From Cardiocondyla obscurior (lineage: Eukaryota > Arthropoda > Insecta > Hymenoptera > Formicidae), in NCBI RefSeq assembly GCF_019399895.1, contig NC_091873.1, forward strand, positions 1,620,001 to 1,684,000: 64,000 nucleotides of DNA, given 5' to 3'. Numbering within the stretch: the stretch's first letter is position 1; every line of letters begins with the position of its first letter. Position numbers and translations under genes: made by a program. Below are positions 38,527 through 50,905 of this stretch, piece by piece. The notes beneath the pieces were generated by a model. The model was not told where the DNA came from and did no database searches. It saw only the letters and a list, made by a program, of their open reading frames with translations.

Positions 38527-41500
38527 CTAGCTATCCGCATTAACGCCGGTAGAAATCATTCTTCCGCAGAATTATTATAAATACTATCGCGATAACGTTA
38601 CCTCCGATAGAATTCCCTTCATTAACGAAAGTTATAATTTTATATTTAATTAATTGATTAATTAATTTTTTTTTTTTTTTCTTTTAATTAAATATTTTTC
38701 TTAATTTCTCAGATATTTTCTTTGATCGATTATTTCTCGCTGGCCTGCTCATTTCTAAATAATTTCACTGGACGTTTTATAATTATTCCACGTCCAGGAA
38801 AATGCAACATGCTCGCCACGGTCGTAACAATGCGTCGCTTGATTTTGGGAAACGATTCGCGCGCGGAGTGTGCACGAGGAATTTTCAAGTCGGGCTCGCT
38901 TCGCCATCCAGGCGGCGATGGTGCGCGCAATTTCTATAGGCCATTAATGTGAGGACCCAGCGGTAGTGCTGACGCTGTTGTAGGACACGCTGTGTTTCGC
39001 CGTTGCCGAATAGTACGTGGTGTACGAGCACACGTGTACAACGCGTATACATCTCGGCTCGGGATGTCCCGCGAATTGCGTTTCCGTGCTGCAACCACGC
39101 GCAGCCCGGGAACCCCACGGCCGACGGTGCGTTTTATGGCCGCGCGCGGGGCACCGCGATGGGCCACGAGAAACCGGAAATGGGTCAGAGCCGAACAGCA
39201 CGGCGCATTGATTCCTACGATTTCGCCTGCTGCTTTATTACCAGACGCGAACGGCGGCTGGAGTGGTCGTTAATGTAGCGGTATAAGCGGAAAAAAAAAA
39301 CCCCTCCTTTCTCCCTCTTTCGCCATACGAACGATATGTTTATTTTACCTCGCGCGCGCGGAAACGGGAGTGACCGCGTGGTTTTTCTCGAACAATGGGG
39401 CCATATTTGGTGCCGTGGAAATAGAAATATATTTAATAACCGATATGGACGCGCGCGTTACGGCCGCGGCGATGTGGACACGCGGCTTGTTTTGTCCGAT
39501 ATGGATTATGCGCTGATAAAATGTGTACTGTAAAACTTTACGCGCCGAAAACGCTGTTCGGCACGACGCGAAATTTTTAATCAGCGATTTAATTAAGGGT
39601 GAAACACTTTTGTCTCGGTGAAGAAATTATTAATGAAACTTTCGAGGGACAGGTCGCGCGTTATATATTATTGGGTTTTAATTATCCGCGCAGTCTTTCC
39701 GGCGAAGTTGCCGTTGATCGAGAGGAACGTTTCCATTCCCGCCGTTTGTCCCGCTGCCTCGCGTCTTCCCGCGGGAAAACCGTCCGCGTGCGGGACGCGC
39801 CGACGATTTGTGTATTTTGACGAGTTTCGGGCTCGTCAGAACCGGATGTCTCCACTCCGGAGACCCGAGAGGCGCAACCAGCTGTCTCTGGTTTTGGCTT
39901 CCCTCGACACCCTGCCGCCACTCCGCACGCTCTTCAGAACGCATCGTTACAAATGCAAATAGCATCTCATACACGTTCTTTTTTTTTTTCCTCCGTTTTA
40001 CGCCGCTACACTAGTATAGGGGAACGCATTCCGCTCGGTAGGGATTATTAGCATAGAAAAGTTAAATAAAATTTACGTGCTTGCCTCCGTTGTATTATAT
40101 CGAGGTAAATACATGCGAACCTAACAACCAAATTACCGATTTGCGTTATAGCAAAAAGATTGTTTTCGGAGATTTGCTTTTCTTCACTGTTAATAGTACA
40201 GAAAATAACATTTTTGTAAAAGTTTAGAATTTAGAACATTAATAGGAATGAAATATCGAACCTAATGCCGCAGATTACGTTACACTGTTTTGCTAATAAT
40301 AAAGATCGATTGTAAAAAGGACAATAGCTAAATTTATAAGATTTGTTACTTCATTTAACTTCGGTTATATGTTTTCTGTGAAAAATAACGGGGCCTTTCC
40401 TGCTCGCCTTTTTCAACGTATCTGACATATTATTATTTTCTTCACGCGCGCTTAATAAATCCCCCCGTCGAGATTTTATGAAAACATCGTAATATACACA
40501 CGCAGGATATGCCGGTGTTTCTCGCTTTGCCAAATTCCACCTTCCCGTCTCGCGCTGGGCAAGAAATACCGGCGCTGAATCATTTTACCTTACTTTCGAT
40601 TTGGTAAGAAGAAAAAGGAGACGAACGTACATTCGCACGCGCGACAAAAAGGGAAGAAAAAAAAAAAAAAAAAGAAACGGCGGGTGGAGGGAGAAAAAAA
40701 GGGGAAAGAAACGAGGGAAAGAAAAGGGAAAAACGTCAACGAACCAGTGTCGGTGGCGCTTGCGCGAGCGTGCACCGCCGAGTGTTCTCTCACGGCGTGG
40801 CGTCGCGACGCCAGGCGTCGTCAGTAGCGCGGCGTGCGCCGTCAAACTCGCACGTTACTCTTCATCGAGCCGCGCGTGCACATGCAGTGCGCGTAGCCGC
40901 ACGTTTCTGCATAGACTCATTTACTCATTTATTATCTCTTTCTCTCTTTTTTTTTTTTTTTTTTCCCCTCTCCTCGCTAAACATTACCGACGCATTTAAG
41001 ATGCTACGTAAAGAAATTCGCGATTGATCGTCAAGTCAAAACGTACGTGAAAACTTGGGATTTACAATTGCAAATCAATCAGATAACACTTCAATATCGG
41101 GAACTGTTTGTAAATGAAGTGACGAAAACTGTCTGACGTTGGATGATTAATTGCGTGTTTTAAATTAAATCGGCGCACGTCTTTTGTAATCAATTTTTTT
41201 AAACGAGTTTAACAAACGAAGAAGACAATGATGAAGATACGATTTTCGATGTCGAGTACGTATCGCCGACGAACGAGTGTGTGAAGTTCATTGTTATATA
41301 ACGCTTAACTTTTGTATTTTCGAGGAAAAACGAAGTGGTAGTAAGAAGCCGAATTTGCCGAGGCAGGATAATTTGAAAAGTCCACAGGAGAAGTGATTGA
41401 CGACCAGAGATATGTGGAAGAAAATGATGAAAAATGAAGAATTAAGTTATATACAACTTTTCGAGACCCGAAGCTAATGAACCTCGAAAACATTTCTCGA

Positions 41501-42236
41501 GCAAGATTATTGAGAGAGACGTACTTCCTCGCATACGTACACAAGTAATATTTGAAAAATTGTACGACACTTAAAGTTAAAAATGCGCGAAGTGGTGGCA
41601 GTGTAACCCGCGAGAACGTAATTGGTGAACATTTTCTACCTGCCGTCGTTCTTTCCTCCGACTTGGTGTGCAACACGGTATTCAATGCGCGAAACGTACG
41701 TTCGCCTACTCCTCGTGCCGGAATAAATCGCGATAAATCGCCAGTTCGTGCGAGCGAGCTGCGGTGGAGCACGTGTCACACTTCTACGGCAATTTTGGAT
41801 CGATGTCGAATCGCGCTCGCAACGTTTTCGAATTATTACCAATTTAAACCCGCTTCCACGATCGTTATACCATGTCGCGGCAATTGTTACTGATTGGAAC
41901 GTTTACTTTTTCGTTGCGCGTTCGCTTTCCGTCACGATTCGGCGGATCGAGCCGGTCTATCGCGGCGTCACCGAATGGAATTTCGTCCGACATACTCAAG
42001 CTCTTCGACACTTATCGGCATTATTTGTAAGATATCAAACGAATCGAGTGCAATATCGTCCGTCGTAAATCATTGCGGCGATTCATTTGAACGCGTGTAA
42101 CGTCAGATTATCGTGAGGAACTGCGCTTTTCTACTGCCGCAAGGTATGACTGTTGGAACTTTGAGACTCTAGATGGTCTATGTCGTTAGTCGAACATCGC
42201 CGGCGGACTGTGAAAGTGTCGTGAGAAAATTGTGAA
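38527..42236. other. No gene seen
   Basis: A GC-rich block at 38800-39960 is open in several frames on both strands without consistent splice sites. The stretch at 41300-42236 may include promoter or 5' UTR sequence for the candidate exon at 42310, but no TATA box is clear. Confidence 0.4.
40645..40735. repeat. Purine-rich tract of about 90 bases
   Basis: The plus strand is almost all A and G, with an A-run near 40654-40671 and few pyrimidine breaks. Such tracts can form triplex structures. The Lys/Arg/Glu-rich open frames over it are artefacts of composition. Confidence 0.7.
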
Positions 42237-42258
42237 CTTCCGGAATACGCTTCCGGAA
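42237..42258 (+). promoter_or_regulatory. Two CTTCCGGAA motifs near a candidate start
   Basis: CTTCCGGAA occurs at 42237-42245 and again at 42250-42258. Each holds the ETS-type core CCGGAA on one strand and TTCCGG on the other. The pair is 13 bases apart, about one helical turn, and sits just upstream of the candidate start at 42310. ETS motifs close to starts are common in TATA-less promoters. Binding is inferred. Confidence 0.25.
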
Positions 42259-42309
42259 GGCTTAAAAATCTAAGTCGAAGTAGAAGATTTCTCGAATTGG
42301 CGGAACGAT

Positions 42310-42344
42310 ATGGCGACTGGCCACGAGGGCAAGGAATCCCCTAG
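42310..42344 (+). CDS. Possible first coding exon (MATGHEGKESP) of a long plus-strand gene
   Basis: ATG GCG ACT and onward encodes 11 residues, MATGHEGKESP, and stops in phase 2 at a donor (CCTAG, then gtatag). The start context (aacgatATGG) is acceptable for insects. Two CTTCCGGAA motifs lie 52-73 bases upstream. The phase matches the candidate exon at 62628-62717, and the join would read ESP, Arg, KDSQLKNF. No signal peptide is visible, so an intracellular N terminus is implied. I do not recognise the protein. The exon is short, so chance cannot be excluded. Confidence 0.3.
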
Positions 42345-43403
42345 GTATAGTTTTCAATCAATCTATATATCGTATAAATATTTACGAGTGTTTTAACATA
42401 TTGAATATGCATTTATATTGGAGCATTAGAAAGTAATCGTAAATAATTTATTTATACGTTGTTTTTCTTTTTTTTTTTTTTTTCTTAATTGACAATATAA
42501 TATTCTAGAATTTTAATATCGATAATAAATAACAGATTTTTAGTCAGTCGTTATTTTTGTTCGAGAAAATGTTCACGGAAAGATATAGTATAGTACAATA
42601 TGTCTGCAAATAATACTGCAATTCGTTAATGTTTAATGAAGCTTTCGGAATTTGTAATTAACGGAATTCTTCGTTCGATTTAATGTAATAATAACCTCAT
42701 TAGCACGATGTGCGATTAATAGCTCATATAGATAATTATATTCCGACTAGTATCTCATTATCTCCCGTACGTTGTCGCGTGCGTTTCTCTATGATAACGG
42801 ATTCGATACGGGAAAATCGAAGGGAAAAAGTTGCGTTTACGGTGACGCGTCGGTGGATCGCGCGAATGAGCTCGGGATTCCTTTTTCTATCGGAATGTTG
42901 GAATTAAATCACGAGGAGATTTTTTATGCACTCGCGACGGTAATCGCGGCACGTATCGCGACATTACGACGCGCTCCATGTGCGCCGGGGCGTCTATGAA
43001 CGTGACTGACCATCACGCGCTTGCAGCTGCAGTTGTACGCGTCACTCTGCTGTCGAGCGGTACGTGCGCGTTCGTCCGATGTGTGGGGCGGAAAATCGCA
43101 ACTGAAACGCGCGACGGCACAATGAATAATTAAAATTTCAAGGGGAATAATATGTGATAAAATTGTAATACCGTTGAAGCTGCTGAAGAGAAACTTTGAA
43201 ACGGGTATTATATTATTATTTTTCTTTCTATTTTTTTTTTTTTAAGGAATTATAAAGGACGCCTCAATTTTATTTATCATATAAGATGAAAAATTTTTGT
43301 GCATACGTGACTACGCTTTTGTTTTAACTTTATATTGTTTTACGCGATATGAAGAAAGCAGACGTTGTTTCTTTTTCTTTCTTTCTCTCTTTCTCTCCCT
43401 TAG

Positions 43404-43437
43404 TGCGTGCGTACGAATATGAAATCACCCGATTCTG
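43404..43437 (+). other. Possible 34-base microexon behind a long pyrimidine tract
   Basis: About 35 pyrimidines (43366-43400, mostly CTTT units) lead into ccttag; 34 bases later comes the strong donor gtacgtaag. Two frames are open (CVRTNMKSPDS, or RAYEYEITRF). The tract may be a microsatellite rather than a splicing signal. Its phase does not follow from the exon at 42310, where joining would create a stop. Confidence 0.18.
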
Positions 43438-44300
43438 GTACGTAAGAAATTCCTTATGATATTGCATTCGGATGTACAGTATCACGTTCCCTTTGTATCT
43501 TTTACGAAGAATAACGCGGATTGAATCTTTCGCAAAACCAGGTTAAAAAAAGAAAATAGAAACGAAAAAAACATCCAGCAAATAAAGCGCGTGCATTTCT
43601 CGTGATGCGTTTGAAAATCAGAATGAAAATAATCACGGAGGCCAGACTTGACAAACACGGGGCGGAGGTATAGCGTTTCATTATCCGGCAACAATGATGT
43701 AGCGAAGAATGCCGAAGAAAAGGACCATCGCGATTCTTCCATCGACGGCGACCTCCGGCCTTCCGCGTCCTCGTCTTTACTTATTATGATCTCGCGTCGT
43801 TTCTCTCGAAGCGAGGCTCTCCCCCCCCCACCTCTCCCCCTTTGCCACCCAATATTCCGGATATTATATGAACCGCGACGGTCGATCATCTTTCTCCTTC
43901 TTTCGCGTTCGTTCTCCCTTCGGTTATTACGAAACTCGCTTTCAGCGGAAGGTGAAGGATGCCGAGGGTGGATGGCAAGGTGGGAGCAGGCGGTGGAAAA
44001 CGTCGGACGTGTGCCCGCGAGGCATTGTCATTTTCATCGGCCTGCAGCTTTCCCGCGGCTTTTCCTTCTCCTGTCCCGCTGCTCCTTGCCGTCATCGCCG
44101 CGCGAAAACCCAGCGGCAATGAAAATACGTTGCTTTTTATTCGCCGCAAAGCGTACGCGTTCGTCTGGACGCTCGATTGTTCGCACGTCGGTGGACGAGA
44201 TCACGCGAGATGATCGCGGCGATTCGACTCGAATTGTCGGGGTCTTTATTAAAAATTAACGTGTAAAACAATATACATCTGTAGTGTATGGTACGGAGAT

Positions 44301-44304
<4 letters not shown>

Positions 44305-44358
<54 letters not shown>
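44305..44358. repeat. (AT)27 microsatellite
   Basis: Twenty-seven pure AT units are followed by gtatatatac. It is self-complementary and likely to be length-polymorphic. Confidence 0.95.
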
Positions 44359-44367
<9 letters not shown>

Positions 44368-46806
44368 CGCTATTATTCAGTCAAAAGCCAAGTTCATTAA
44401 TATAGTAATGGTTTTATATGGAGATATTAATTAGCGTCTGGTTCGAAATGTAATTAAATTTTAAATCCATTTGTTGTACACATCCGTTCGAGCGTGAATA
44501 GGCTATTTTTCTTCAAGACAGCTTAATGTCTCAAACGGATAATTATCAGAGTTTCATAAAGCAGTCCGATCTAATTACGCAATTATGTCTCGTGTTATTC
44601 ATGTCGAATGCTATTCATTCCTCTGAATTTTAATTAATTTCCTTCGGAACGTATTAAATTTATTTCTTGCCGAACGACGAGCCGAGAATTGATGGCGCGG
44701 GTTGTATCACATTGGCATGAAAATGAAATGATGGCTTATCCCGCATTTTCAATTTCGCAAATTAATTCAATCCCGCAAGTATTCACGCATCTCGTGTTAT
44801 TCAGCGGGATGAGCTTAACCGGGCGTACCGGAGTGCGGTTTAACTTCGTGATTGTACGGCGAAATAAGCGTCGGATTTCCAATCGGGAGTTCGCCTAAAG
44901 AAGAACGGCAAGTTCACGGAGTTAGCAAAATTTCATAGAGGCGGGAGATGTTAACTTTCCTACGAGATTTTACAGCCCGGCCATGATCACATCGCGTAAC
45001 ACGTATTTCGTCGAGAGTCTTTTCGACAGCGGTTTACGACTAACGAACGATTCTTCGCTATAGAAAAGAAAGTGTCTCGTCAGCGTTGGTCTGAAAAGAC
45101 GAGGAAAAGCTTGACGGTGAGGCTTCGCTGCTGGGAAAATTACGCGGTGGGATTTTGCGTGCGGCGAAAGGAGAAGGACTGGTGTAATTTGTTTTTGGTC
45201 TCCTTTGGCCGTTCCTCTTTTCTTTATCTTTTTCTTTCTCTCTTTTCCTTTTTTTTTTTTGCATGCATTTTCAACGACCGGAAGGGGAATCAGTCCGTCC
45301 CTCCGGACTGTGGATGAATCTTCAAGAAGCTCGATTGATTAATATTTCCCGCGACTGGAATATTATGTTTAATTCTTAAATTTACGCGCTGCGCGAGATT
45401 ATACCGGCGGCTTTTTTATAAGAAAATAAATTTATTAAAACAAAAAAAAAAAGAAAATTATTATCGAGAACTATTCTTATTATTTTTGACATATACGTGT
45501 CTTGTTAATTACGACAAAAATATATTTCTCGCGGTAGTTGCATCTCGTATATACCGCTGTACGCATATTTATCCAGTGGTGGCTTATGTCGTACAAATTA
45601 ATCCACGCGTCACTCTATCAACTACAAACGCCATGCGACAATATTCATGAGATTATGGGTGGTTCCCAGTCACGCTAAAGACCGAATAAAGTGTCTTCGG
45701 AAGTCGTGCAGTTTAATGAATTACTTTTCGCTTCCGGCTCGGCGTAGGAGAAGAACGACGTCTCCCTCGCGACCACCTCGCAGCTTTTCGAAGTCCATCG
45801 CCCGTCTCCTTAGAAATTAGTTCGAGGATCGCAGGAAGAGCCGCGCACGGCTGAGGAGTAGTAGTTAACCGAAGGTGAACCAACGTGAACTAAACTCGCA
45901 CATAATGACGGCAGATTGAAAAAGTTTCCACGGCCGGCCGTCGGCGCCACGTATTTTCTTTCTCGCCAGCGGCGAGTCGCGGCTTATCCAGCTTAAACGA
46001 AAGTGGGATACGCGCGATTATGGTCTCTATTATTGAAAGGAACGAGCTCGGGCGTGCGCTCGCCGACTCGTAAACTGCACGACTCATGCAATATCCGCGA
46101 TTAAAGAAAAAAAAAAGAAAAAAGAAGAGAAAAAATGGGAAAAAAGAATCTCAAACGACGAATCGCGTGCGTGTACGCAGTACGTAACTCATAAGAACGT
46201 ATAGGATGTTACACTGGCTAATAAATGAGTGAGTTTTAACGAAAACTTCAATTTAGTTGTACTTTTTTTGTCTCGGTAAAAAATTTCACTATTCGGACAT
46301 CGGAAAATCGAATTTGATATTTGCCGGAGGATTTTTATTTTGCCGGGGTAACGGCTTTGAGGGTCAAGTTTCTCAGTCCGCGGCATAGTGGTCAAGTTTG
46401 AAAGGGTGTCGGGTGATTTTCTAACACTTCGCACATTGTCGTCCGCAGTGACGATTAGCGTGATTGTCCGCAAAATTACGCACGCGGTGCTATCCCGTGA
46501 GCGCGGTAATTGGTACTCGTTTACCACGCTTATCTCTATACTTAGCGCGGGACTGGCGATACGGACAATTCATTTCTACGCAAATGAAAGTAAGGTATTA
46601 AGGTCGTGTTTCGCGTGGAATGTACTACGGTTCGCATGCTAATTCGACTTTCTCGCATAGTGAATTTAGAGTCGCGCGGACGTGCGGCGATACGCTAACA
46701 GATTCGGCGATTAAGCCCGCCGACGACCGCACGCGACCTCAGTCGAGCGATAGTCGTTTAATTTGCCTTTTTTTACGGAAGTAGTCCGAAGGTAAAGTGA
46801 AATAAA

Positions 46807-46859
46807 CGTGTGTGTGTGTGCGCGTGCGTGCGTGTGCGTGTGTGTGTGAGAGAGAGAGA
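46807..46859. repeat. (TG)n/(CG)n/(AG)n compound microsatellite
   Basis: TG units are interrupted by cgcgtgcgtgcg and then change to AG. Alternating purine-pyrimidine sequence of this kind can adopt Z-DNA in principle. Confidence 0.9.
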
Positions 46860-49640
46860 AAGAGAACATAAAATTTTTAATTAATAGCGAAACTCGATCT
46901 CGACCAAACATTTTGAATATGTTATTCATCTGAAATCTAATATAGCTGATTCTCATTATGTATTTATAGTTGAATTAACATATTTTATACAAATTTAACA
47001 TATATTACGCGCACTCGATATGTAAATAAATATTACGTATTTATTAACACACGTACCACGTTAAAGGCTAATGAAGCGAGGCAGAGAGGCGCAAAGTTAA
47101 TTGCAGCTTCTCTTCTTACTCGTCGTCATTTTTCACGTGCACGGATTTATTCGGTGACGACGAATCGGCGGCAAATAACAGAGAAACCGTGAACTAAAGG
47201 TAAAGGTGCAAAAAAAGGTGGAAAGAGATGGGAGATGGTGCTGGCAAAGGTAAAGCCCTTTGGCAAGATATACCGATGGCCGGCGCGGTAGCAAGAAGAG
47301 AGATGAAGAGCGTGAAAGAGCTTTTCTTACTCGAGCCCGCTTTCCGTCCTGAAAATCACCTTTAGGAGCCAATCGAGCTATTCAGGGTAAAACCCGTGGA
47401 CCACCGATTACGGATTTATTTATCGGTCCTATTGTCCTCTGTCCCCCCTTTTCCCCCCTCATTCTCTCGATCTCTCAGCGTGCCCTGCCGTCGATCTCAC
47501 ATCGTAAAACCTTTCTTTTCCATCCGCGACATATTATCCTTCACTTTCGCTCCGTCTTACGATGCCTTTCCATCCGCGTCGGTTTTCGAGTCTCAGGCAA
47601 TTTGTCAATTTCTGGCGTCCCGGCGTTATCTTAAATCAATGTTGCCTTTCTACCGGCAAACTCGCGTACGGTTAGTACACCGTGGCAAAGATTTTCACTC
47701 GTTGATGGTCTCGTCGAATTATTCTTTGCAAAATTTTCTGCGCGCGCGATAGCTCTTCGACGTATCAGCCGCGCGTCCGTGCGAAATATTACAAATTAAA
47801 ATATTTCCAGAATTATTGGTAATAAAAGTAAAAAAACAAAAAAAAACAAAAAAAAAAGAAATTGAGTTATTTAACTGCAACCCAATTTGATAATGGAATT
47901 AATATTAATGGTCTTTGGAACAAATGTACATTACGCTGGCGCTTCAATATCCGCTGTGTTATTGGCAACAATATCGGGATATAAAACGACCGGTCCGATA
48001 AATACCGCACGAATATGGTATGCGTATTTTGTTAAACGCGTACGCGCATCAACCAACCGTTATTCCCGTGTCGATTCGACGGTGACATCGCGGGTAGTCA
48101 TGAATGTTTAGCGAGCAACTTTCGGAAATTTATTTCAGTGTATTATATATAGATAAAATATCCGCATTTTTTTTAACGTGATCTCGCAACAGCGTGTTAG
48201 ATTGAGCGCGTTCACCTTATTGTATTCGACAGATCGAGCGCGGATGTGCATGGGAATCCCACCCGTAAACCGACTGCCGCAAGTAGTTATAGTTATCAAG
48301 TCGTGTCTAACTTGCGAACTTTTGTTTCGCGTGATGCACGTTCGGAGTATCAGACTGAAAAATACTACTTGCGGTTTTATTTTAACATCTTCGTGTTGTA
48401 TGTACAAAAAGGGAGTAAGCGCTGATTTTTACAATAATACGAACTAATAATTATAAAAAAAAAATAAAAAAACGATTATAATATGATTTATACACGAATA
48501 ACTTACAGAAATTTTTAAAATAAGACCTACTAATTTATTAAGAGTTATTTATTTTTATGTTTATAATATTTCTGGAAAATACGTATATGCGATTCGAGAA
48601 GATCCTTGTTTCAAGAATTTTTTTTTAATAAAAAGAAAAAAACATGGAAAAACCTTTCCGCGGAGCCTCGAAAATATTCGTCACAAACCGCTCGATTCAA
48701 TGCGTCGTTTTGAAAATTCTATGGGTTAATATAAAAGCCGAACCTCTCATGCAGAAAGCAACGAGAAATGTAATTAAAAAAAAATTCTCCATATCCGGCA
48801 TGCGGCATAATCGGTGCGTATACATCGATCATATGGAAGTCAATTTCGAAGTACAACCGTGGCGGTGGCGCGTGTGTGAATCGAGAAGCGCGGATAAGTC
48901 TGCTGAAACCGGCCATTGGTCGTTGTTTTTTTTTTAATTTTATTTATTTTTTTTTTTGATGGAGCTTTATCTCTATACCACCGCAAAAAGCCGATATTTC
49001 GTAAAAACATATCCGCGGTATATTTCTTCGTTCCCGCGACTCGGTGGTTACAATGCGCGAAGAGCGACGGAGGGATGAACGAAAAAACGTTTCGCGCAAG
49101 CGATCGCTCGACGTTCATTTCCGCGCGTCCACGGTCTCTAATCTCTTTCTATCCGCTTAACTGTGCGCTGGTTTAAGGCTGTACCGAGGGGTCAGATCTA
49201 CGAGAGATCGTCTTAAGATCGATATGCGCGCTATATTGCGCTGGGCTTCACGGACTCGACATTATTGATGCATTACGAAAGGTGACAAAACCATCAATCT
49301 CAATGAAGCTTTAATAACAACGTACAATTTTTTATCGCTGCTTAAAAAGGAGATATTAAGATTTCATTGTCGTGTTTCCACAACGCCGATTGGCTCTCGT
49401 TTAGCTCAATTTTTGCCGCAGGAATTAATAGATATCAGCATAAATTTTTAAGTTAATTTGTAAATTAACATCAGTCGTTAAAAGTATTACGCACGAATTA
49501 CGCGAATTTTTAAATTATTATTTTCTTTTGATACGTTTCATTATTTTATGCAATACTGTATATTTTATTTTATTGTACAATTTGTACAATTTCCTGGAAC
49601 GCTGTTATTAGAACGCATTATAAAATTGCATGCGACTCAC

Positions 49641-49681
49641 CGGACGATGCGCAGCAGCGGAGTTGACGATGCAGCAGGTGA
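49641..49681 (-). CDS. Exon B, copy 1 of the tandem array (41 bases)
   Basis: Both splice sites are good: acceptor tttatgttacag and donor CCG, then gtgagtcg. In the frame shared with copy 2 it reads SPAASSTPLLRIV and leaves at phase 2. The opposite strand also shows a donor-like gtgact and an open frame, so the coding strand is not certain. It is too short to identify. Confidence 0.27.
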
Positions 49682-49803
49682 CTGTAACATAAAAGTAAAA
49701 AATATTAATTGTAGAGATGCTGAATATTGTTTTTTAATTGGAAAAAAATACATAAAATTATCTGATAATAAAACGTCAAAAATAAAGAAAAATTGATTCT
49801 CAC

Positions 49804-49895
49804 CTAAAAGTTGCTCCGCTGGTGCATGACGCCCGTTCCGGGCCTCCTCCTCCTCTCAGTTGGGACGTGTCGAGCCATCCTTCCGCGCACTAGAC
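49804..49895 (-). pseudogene. Exon A, copy 1: ends in a stop at its donor
   Basis: This stretch is homologous to exon A copy 2 over the GAG/AGG repeat and the RSN end. The shared frame reads ARHVPTERRRRPG, then TGVMHQRSNF, then TAG immediately before the donor gtgagaat. The upstream (acceptor) side has diverged, and its boundary near 49895 is a guess. The last codon pair CCA GGA of copy 2 is TTT TAG here. Confidence 0.25.
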
Positions 49896-50102
49896 ACTCG
49901 CGAACGCGCCCGAATTAATTACTATCGCGAGAAATAATAACTGAACGCTGTATCTCGCGTGATATTATATGACACTCCCGTTTATAAAACTCGGATAAGA
50001 AAATCTATCGCGCGACTACTTTGGCGAAACTCCCGATACGTCCGACGAACCGGCTACGGTTCGTATTTATTTTAATTTCGGCGTGCGGCACTTTAATTTC
50101 TC

Positions 50103-50156
50103 CTTCGGATTTTTATCTAAGCGGAACTCTTGTTTTACTTTGATAAAAATCCGAAG
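50103..50156. ncRNA. Hairpin with 19-position stem and 16-base loop
   Basis: CTTCGGATTTTTATCTAAG at 50103-50121 pairs with CTTTGATAAAAATCCGAAG at 50138-50156 at 18 of 19 positions (one T-T mismatch). It lies between the two A-B modules of the tandem exon array, in otherwise AT-rich intron-like sequence. It could be a small regulatory RNA, an RNA structure affecting exon choice, or a chance foldback. Confidence 0.25.
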
Positions 50157-50454
50157 AAGTGTTGAGCTGTAATAATATCAAGTTAAATTGCATACAGTTG
50201 TATGCAATTTATATTGATATATATAAAATAAAAATTAGAACACAAAATATACAATATATAAATTGGTTGAGTCTTTCTTAATTTATTTTATTTATTATTT
50301 AATATTTCCGGCGCGGTGTATTATTTTACTTTATTAAAAAATTCATATTAATATCTTTGAAATATAATTTTGCCGCGTGTAATATCAATAGTAATTTTTC
50401 CCACCCGAAATTCTATTAATCTAAAAAAAAGAAAACATGCAACTGACTTGCTAC

Positions 50455-50490
50455 TTTGATGTGCAGCGGCGGAGTTGTTGATACGTAGAT
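50455..50490 (-). CDS. Exon B, copy 2 of the tandem array (36 bases)
   Basis: The acceptor attacag precedes a 36-base, phase 0 stretch encoding IYVSTTPPLHIK, followed by a weak donor (gtagca). It aligns with exon B copy 1, in which the same frame reads AASSTPLLRI. It lies about 195 bases downstream of exon A copy 2, in the same order and spacing class as the A-B pair of copy 1. Confidence 0.22.
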
Positions 50491-50684
50491 CTGTAATAAA
50501 AAATAATAAAAAATTAAATTGTAGACATTTCAATGTTAATTATTTAGAAACAAAAATTGCACGTGATTGAATTAATTTATTATATATAGTATTATATATA
50601 GTAATTTTTTAAATAAAATAATAAAAAATAAAGATATCTAGTACCAAAACGAGCTATTAATTTGTTAAGAAAAATGATGCTTAC

Positions 50685-50807
50685 TCCTGGGTTGCTCCGC
50701 CGGTGCTTGATGCCTCTCCTAGGCCTCCTCCTCCTCTCAGCTCTGTTAGGGACGTCAGGTTGATCTTTCTTCAACACGAGTGCGATAATTCTCCTCTAGA
50801 TACTCAT
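50685..50807 (-). pseudogene. Exon A, copy 2: one in-frame stop
   Basis: The acceptor (ttactgtttcag) and donor (CCAGGA, then gtaagc) match those of copy 3. The 123 bases are again phase 0 to phase 0. In the shared frame the fourth codon is TAG, where copy 3 has CAG. After it the frame is open to the donor, with a basic core AERRRRPRRG and the end RRSNPG. A 7-base and a 2-base length difference from copy 3 cancel to keep the frame at both ends. It looks like a duplicated exon that has decayed, or a poison exon whose inclusion would end translation. Confidence 0.3.
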
Positions 50808-50905
50808 CTGAAACAGTAAAAAATTTTACCTTATTAGCATTTTCAAAATACTAAGTTGAAAGTCATTATACTTATATATTTATTTAAATAAAACTGATGC
50901 TTTAC

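Larger units (their letters stand above)
43438..49640. other. No gene seen: probable intron
   Basis: The 203-codon frame at 43648-44259 is a Ser/Arg-rich chance frame opposed by others. The AT and TG microsatellites lie here. If exons 42310 and 62628 belong together, all of this is intronic. Confidence 0.4.

Noticed and set aside
40601..40999. Lys/Arg-rich 132-codon frame resembling a basic nuclear protein
   Set aside because: It is produced by the purine-rich tract, and its C-terminal half by a T-run.
43648..44259. The longest open frame of the window (203 codons, plus strand)
   Set aside because: Ser/Arg/Leu-rich with no domain, overlapped by long frames on both strands in a GC-rich, stop-poor block. 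No splice signals or start context of note.
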